A DNA stretch of 64,000 bases from Roseicella sp. DB1501 (GTDB lineage Bacteria > Pseudomonadota > Alphaproteobacteria > Acetobacterales > Acetobacteraceae), in contig NZ_JABFHG010000001.1 of the NCBI RefSeq assembly GCF_013112485.1, positions 434,001 to 498,000 of the forward strand. The letters run 5' to 3'. The position numbers and the translations under genes were made by a program. Shown here piece after piece: positions 60,401 through 64,000 of this stretch (the first letter of the stretch is position 1; each line of letters starts with the position of its first letter). A model generated the notes under the pieces. It searched no databases. It had not been told where the DNA came from and saw only the letters and a program-made list of their open reading frames with translations.

Positions 60401-61546
60401 ATGACCCCTCCCCTCCGCTTCCTCTGGCGCATGCTCGGCTTCCTCGCCGTGGTCATCGCGCTTGCCGCGCTGCTCGCACCGCAGCTCGCCGCCGCCTTCG
60501 CCACCAACCTGGTGCTGAACAGCCTGATCCTCGGCGTGCTGTTCATCGGCATCCTGTGGAACCTGCGCCAGGTGCTGACCCTGCGGCCGGAGGTGGACTG
60601 GCTGGAGCATTTCCGCAGCCCGAAGCTCGGCGCCCCGGCCATGCCGGTGCCGCGGCTGCTCGGGCCGATGGCGAGCATGTTCCAGGCCCGGCGGTCCGAG
60701 CGCCTCAGCCTCTCGGCCCCGGCGATGCGAAGCGTGCTGGACGGCATCGCCTCGCGGCTCGACGAGAGCCGCGAGCTGTCGCGCTACATGACCGGGCTGC
60801 TGATCTTCCTCGGCCTGCTCGGTACCTTCTGGGGCCTGCTGCTGACCATCGGCTCGGTCTCCGACGTCATCGGCAACATGTCGGTCGGGTCGGGCGACCT
60901 GAACCAGCTCTTCACCCAGCTGAAGAGCGGGCTGGCGCAGCCGCTGAAGGGCATGGGGACGGCCTTCTCCTCCTCCATGCTCGGCCTCGCCGGCGCCCTC
61001 GTCCTCGGCTTCCTCGACCTCACCGCCGGCCAGGCGCAGAACCGCTTCTATTACGAGCTGGAGGAATGGCTGGCCGGCATCACCCGCCTCTCCTCCGGCG
61101 TACTCGGCGACGGCAGCGGCGAGGGCGGCAACGTGCCCGCCTATGTCCAGGCGCTGCTCGAGCAGACGGCCGAGAACCTCGAAGGGCTGCAACGCATCCT
61201 GGCCCGCGGCGAGGAAGGACGGACGCAGACCAGCAACGCCATGATGACGCTGACCGAGCGGCTCTCCGTGCTGACCGACCAGATCCGCACCAGCCAGTCG
61301 CTGATGCTGCGCGTCGCCGAGCAGCAGGCCTCGCTCGGCCCGGTGCTGCAGCGCCTCGCCGATGCGTCGGGCGCGCCGGCCGGGGACGAGGTGGTGCGTG
61401 GCCATCTGCGCAACACCGAGATCTATCTCGCGCGGCTGCTGGAGGAGCTGACCAACGGCCGCGCCCAGGCGACGGCGGAGCTGCGCAGCGAGATCAAGCT
61501 GGTCGCGCGCACCATCGCAGCACTCGCCGAGGAGGCGCCGCGATGA
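60401..61546 (+). CDS. MotA/TolQ/ExbB-family proton-channel protein
   Basis: A 381-residue membrane protein. It has two N-terminal hydrophobic segments (FLAVVIALAALLAPQLAAAF; LILGVLFIGILWNL), then TGLLIFLGLLGTFWGLLLTI and, after a short periplasmic stretch, MGTAFSSSMLGLAGALVLGF, the two pore helices of the family. The long C-terminal part (about 225-381) is a charged coiled coil in the cytoplasm. Together with the next gene's MotB-like protein it would form a proton-driven complex spanning the inner membrane and reaching the cell wall. It is not adjacent to flagellar genes, so a cell-envelope role is more likely than motility. Confidence 0.82.
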   Translation: MTPPLRFLWRMLGFLAVVIALAALLAPQLAAAFATNLVLNSLILGVLFIGILWNLRQVLTLRPEVDWLEHFRSPKLGAPAMPVPRLLGPMASMFQARRSERLSLSAPAMRSVLDGIASRLDESRELSRYMTGLLIFLGLLGTFWGLLLTIGSVSDVIGNMSVGSGDLNQLFTQLKSGLAQPLKGMGTAFSSSMLGLAGALVLGFLDLTAGQAQNRFYYELEEWLAGITRLSSGVLGDGSGEGGNVPAYVQALLEQTAENLEGLQRILARGEEGRTQTSNAMMTLTERLSVLTDQIRTSQSLMLRVAEQQASLGPVLQRLADASGAPAGDEVVRGHLRNTEIYLARLLEELTNGRAQATAELRSEIKLVARTIAALAEEAPR

Positions 61547-61562
61547 GGCGGGCGCGCGCGCC

Positions 61563-63182
61563 GTGGCGCTGAGCTCGCGCCGCTCGCGCGGCGGCGGGCT
61601 GGATGCCTGGCCGGGCTATGTGGACGCGCTGTCCACGCTGCTCATGGTCATCATCTTCGTCCTGCTGGTCTTCGTGCTGGCCCAGGGTTTCCTCAGCGTC
61701 GCCCTCTCCTCGCGCGACCGGGCGCTGGACCGGCTGAACGCGCAGGTCGCCGAGCTGGCGGAGATGCTGGCGCTGGAGCGCGGCCAGGCCGCAGAGCTGC
61801 GCAGCACCCTCGCGCGCACGACGGAGGAGCTGCGCGACGCCGCCACCGCCCGCGACCAGCTCACCGCCCAGCTGCGGGAGACGCGCGAGGAGCGCGACCG
61901 GCTCGGCGGCGAGCGCGACGCGGCGCAGGCGGAGCGCGAGCGGCTGGCGGTGCGGCTGATCGATCTCGAGCTCGCCGGCCGCGGCAATGCCGAGCGCGTG
62001 GCCTCGCTGGAGCAGCAGCTCTCCGCGGCGCTGAGCCGGGCCGAGAATGTCGGCGGCGACGCCGCCCAGACCGTGCGGCGCCTGGCCGAGACCGGCCGCA
62101 GCCTGACCGCTGAGCAGGCGGCGCGGCAGCAGAGCGATGCGCGGGTGGCCGAGCTCGGCCGGCAGCTCGCCGAGAGCCGCGGCGCGACCGAGACGGCGCG
62201 GCAGGAGCTCGCCGGCCTCGCCCGGCAATTGCAGGACGCCCAGGCGCGGCTCGCCCAGGCGCAGAAGCAGCTCGCCGCCATGCAGGCCGAGATGGCGACG
62301 CTGAACCGCACGGTGACGGCCGACAAGGCCACGATCGAGGCGCGCCTCGCCGATGTCGCCCGGTTGTCCGAGCAGGTGCGCAGCCTCACCGCCCTGCGGG
62401 ATCAGCTCGAGAAGCAGGCGCAGGAGGCGATGCAGCGCGCCGATGACCAGGCCCGCGCCCGGACCGCCGCCGAGGGCACCACCGCGACCGAGGCGCAGCG
62501 GCGCGAGGCGGCGGAGCGCAACGCCGCGGAACAGACGCGGCTGGCCGAGAGTGCGCGCGCCCAGGTGGCGCTGCTGACCCGCCAGGTCGAGGAGCTGCGC
62601 AACCAGATCGGCCGGCTGGCCGCGGCGCTCGATGCCGCGGAGACCGCGGGCCGCGACAAGGATGCGCAGATCACTACCCTCGGCGCCCGGCTGAACGCGG
62701 CGCTGGCGGCGCGAGTCGAGGAGCTGCAGCGCTACCGCAGCGATTTCTTCGGCCGGCTGCGCGACGTGCTCGGCGACCGGCCGGAGGTGCGGATCGTCGG
62801 CGACCGCTTCGTGCTGCAGTCGGAGGTGCTCTTCCCGCCGGGCTCCGCCGATCTCTCCACCGCCGGCCAGCAGCAGATCCGGGCCATCGCCCGGGTGTTG
62901 CAGGACATCGCGCGGAAGATCCCGCCCGACGTGAACTGGCTGCTGCGCGTCGACGGCCATGCCGACCGCACGCCCATGCTGCCGGGGGCGCGCTATGCGA
63001 CGAACTGGGAGCTCTCGGCCGCCCGCGCCATCGCCGTGGCGCAGCTGCTGATGGCGGAGGGGCTGCCGGCCAACCGCGTCGCCGCCACGGCCTTCGGCGA
63101 CAACCAGCCGATCGACACGGGCGATTCGCCCGAGGCGCTGGCGCGCAACCGGCGCATCGAATTCCGCCTGACCGACCGCTGA
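61563..63182 (+). CDS. MotB-like protein with long coiled coil and OmpA peptidoglycan-binding domain
   Basis: A 539-residue protein. It has one N-terminal transmembrane helix (LLMVIIFVLLVFVLAQGFL) preceded by YVDALSTL, where the Asp is the expected proton-carrying residue of MotB/TolR/ExbD-like proteins. A very long periplasmic coiled coil follows (about 50-390), then an OmpA domain with PGSADLSTAGQQQI, LLRVDGHADRTPML, NWELSAARAIAVAQLL and ARNRRIEFRLTD, which binds peptidoglycan. Start GTG 61563. It pairs with the TolQ-like gene just upstream. Similar pairs are conserved in alphaproteobacteria and are usually annotated as peptidoglycan-binding proteins. Confidence 0.85.
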   Translation: MALSSRRSRGGGLDAWPGYVDALSTLLMVIIFVLLVFVLAQGFLSVALSSRDRALDRLNAQVAELAEMLALERGQAAELRSTLARTTEELRDAATARDQLTAQLRETREERDRLGGERDAAQAERERLAVRLIDLELAGRGNAERVASLEQQLSAALSRAENVGGDAAQTVRRLAETGRSLTAEQAARQQSDARVAELGRQLAESRGATETARQELAGLARQLQDAQARLAQAQKQLAAMQAEMATLNRTVTADKATIEARLADVARLSEQVRSLTALRDQLEKQAQEAMQRADDQARARTAAEGTTATEAQRREAAERNAAEQTRLAESARAQVALLTRQVEELRNQIGRLAAALDAAETAGRDKDAQITTLGARLNAALAARVEELQRYRSDFFGRLRDVLGDRPEVRIVGDRFVLQSEVLFPPGSADLSTAGQQQIRAIARVLQDIARKIPPDVNWLLRVDGHADRTPMLPGARYATNWELSAARAIAVAQLLMAEGLPANRVAATAFGDNQPIDTGDSPEALARNRRIEFRLTDR

Positions 63183-63206
63183 CCGAGCCGACTGGAAAAC
63201 GCGAAA

Positions 63207-63232
63207 GGGCCGCGGCATCGCTGCCGCGGCCC
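63207..63232. terminator. Bidirectional terminator between convergent genes
   Basis: An 11-bp perfect stem (GGGCCGCGGCA / TGCCGCGGCCC) with a TCGC loop. On the minus strand it is followed by TTTCGCGTTTTCC, so it may terminate the response regulator transcript as well as the OmpA-domain gene. Confidence 0.7.
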
Positions 63233-63258
63233 CGATCCGGCTCCGGTAGCGGCGCCGG

Positions 63259-63969
63259 TCAGGCGGCGCTGGTGCCCGGCTCGAGCTTGTAGCCGCCGCC
63301 CTCGGTCAGCAGCAGCCGGGCGCGGGTCGGGTCCGGCTCGATCTTCTGGCGCAGGCGGTAGATATGCGTCTCGAGGGTGTGGGTGGTCACATTGCTGTTA
63401 TACCCCCAGACCTCATTCAGCAGCACCTGCCGCTGCACCGGCTTGCCGCCGGCCCGGTAGAGGAATTTCAGGATCGCGCTCTCCTTGTCGGTGAGGCGCA
63501 CCTTGCGGTTCCGGGTCGGCTCCAGCAGCACCTTCGCGGAGGGGCGGAAGAGATAGGGCCCGATGGTGAAGACGGCGTCCTCGGAATTGTCGAAGACCCG
63601 CAGCTGCGCCCGCACCCGCGCCAGCAATTCCGGCAGGCGGAAGGGCTTGGCGACATAGTCGTTGGCCCCGGAATCGAGGCCGCGCACGATGTCCTGCTCG
63701 GCATCGGCGCCGGTCAGCATGATGACCGGCATGCGCATGCCATCGCGCCGCAGCTTGGCGCAGAAGTCGCGCCCATCGGCATCGGGCAGGCCGATATCGA
63801 GCAGGATCGCGTCGTAGCGGGCATCGGCATCGGCCAGCTTGGCCGCCGCCTCGGTCGCGCTCTCGGCCTCGTCGGCCGTGAAATCGCCTTCGAGGGCGAT
63901 CTGCTCGGCGAGGGTCGCGCGCAGGGCGGCATCGTCCTCCACGATCAGGATGGGGCGGGGCGTTGCCAA
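63259..63969 (-). CDS. OmpR-family response regulator
   Basis: A 236-residue two-domain regulator. The receiver has ILIVEDDAALRATLAEQIA, phospho-acceptor Asp in AILLDIGLPDADGRDF, Thr in IMLTGAD and Lys in YVAKPFRLPELL. The winged-helix domain has VRLTDKESAILKFLYRAGGK, LLNEVWGYNSNVTTHTLETH and YRLRQKIEPDP. I prefer the TTG start at 63969 because GGAGG lies 5 bases upstream; a TTG at 63984 would put that site inside the gene. It may extend past the window edge, since no stop is seen upstream. The cognate kinase is not in view. Confidence 0.88.
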   Translation of the reverse strand: MATPRPILIVEDDAALRATLAEQIALEGDFTADEAESATEAAAKLADADARYDAILLDIGLPDADGRDFCAKLRRDGMRMPVIMLTGADAEQDIVRGLDSGANDYVAKPFRLPELLARVRAQLRVFDNSEDAVFTIGPYLFRPSAKVLLEPTRNRKVRLTDKESAILKFLYRAGGKPVQRQVLLNEVWGYNSNVTTHTLETHIYRLRQKIEPDPTRARLLLTEGGGYKLEPGTSAA

Positions 63970-64000
63970 ATCGACCTCCGGCAATTGATGGGCAGGCTGA

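Noticed and set aside
60401-63182. Zorya anti-phage defence system (ZorA/ZorB)
   Set aside because: A MotA/TolQ-like protein followed by a MotB-OmpA protein resembles ZorAB, but no zorC, zorD or zorE-like gene follows, and the locus is a conserved housekeeping region next to efp and suhB.

Overview
This is a 64 kb chromosomal window of very high GC content from an alphaproteobacterium, most likely a member of Acetobacteraceae (Roseomonas-like). The call rests on gene content: a CtrA regulator and a ChpT-type phosphotransferase, an AcpXL-type very-long-chain fatty acid/lipid A cluster, a DUF3553 gene ahead of moaA, Coq7-type ubiquinone hydroxylation, a type III ornithine decarboxylase, and very frequent ATGA/GTGA gene overlaps. 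Most of the window is core chromosome. No prophage, insertion sequence, CRISPR array or plasmid function was found.

Layout. 1-9.7 kb: housekeeping and accessory enzymes (HNH endonuclease, alpha/beta hydrolase, coq7-dsbB, two tandem GSTs, an AI-2E-type permease, otsB-otsA for trehalose). 9.7-10.8 kb: a gene-poor stretch of lower GC with a tRNA-Leu-like gene interrupted by a 208-nt group I intron, then tRNA-Leu(CAA). 10.95-16.2 kb: acpXL-fabZ-fabF2-fabF1-adh-lpxXL, which should make and attach a very long acyl chain to lipid A. 16.2-25.4 kb: metabolic genes, an HWE/PAS histidine kinase, and phenylalanine/tyrosine catabolism (phhA-hppD) with a divergent Lrp-type regulator. 25.4-35.2 kb: two paralogous small secreted proteins, fliJ-fliI, ctrA on the opposite strand, then a cheA-cheW-cheY-cheB-cheR operon preceded by chpT. 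This joins motility to the CtrA cell-cycle phosphorelay. 35.4-40.3 kb: DUF3553, moaA, a nitrilase-family enzyme, NAD kinase and an MFS transporter. 40.3-47.7 kb: a dipeptide/oligopeptide ABC transporter operon with a second, divergent binding protein. 47.7-56.6 kb: an Lrp regulator, ornithine decarboxylase with a long leader, thiS-thiG, aroQ-accB-accC, aat with a coupled methyltransferase, and serA. 56.6-64 kb: small proteins, efp, a suhB-like phosphatase, an OmpA-like/TolQ-like/MotB-like envelope module, and an OmpR-family regulator.

The most unusual feature is the group I intron at 10351-10558. Its P1 and P10 pairings can be drawn by eye and they fix both splice sites. The spliced tRNA then has 18 nt between positions 26 and 44 instead of 17, which means an 8-nt anticodon loop without U33. 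Other points of interest are a repeated hairpin element found in two convergent gene junctions, a candidate speF-type leader upstream of ornithine decarboxylase, a ketosynthase partner lacking its catalytic cysteine, and twin 99-residue secreted proteins.
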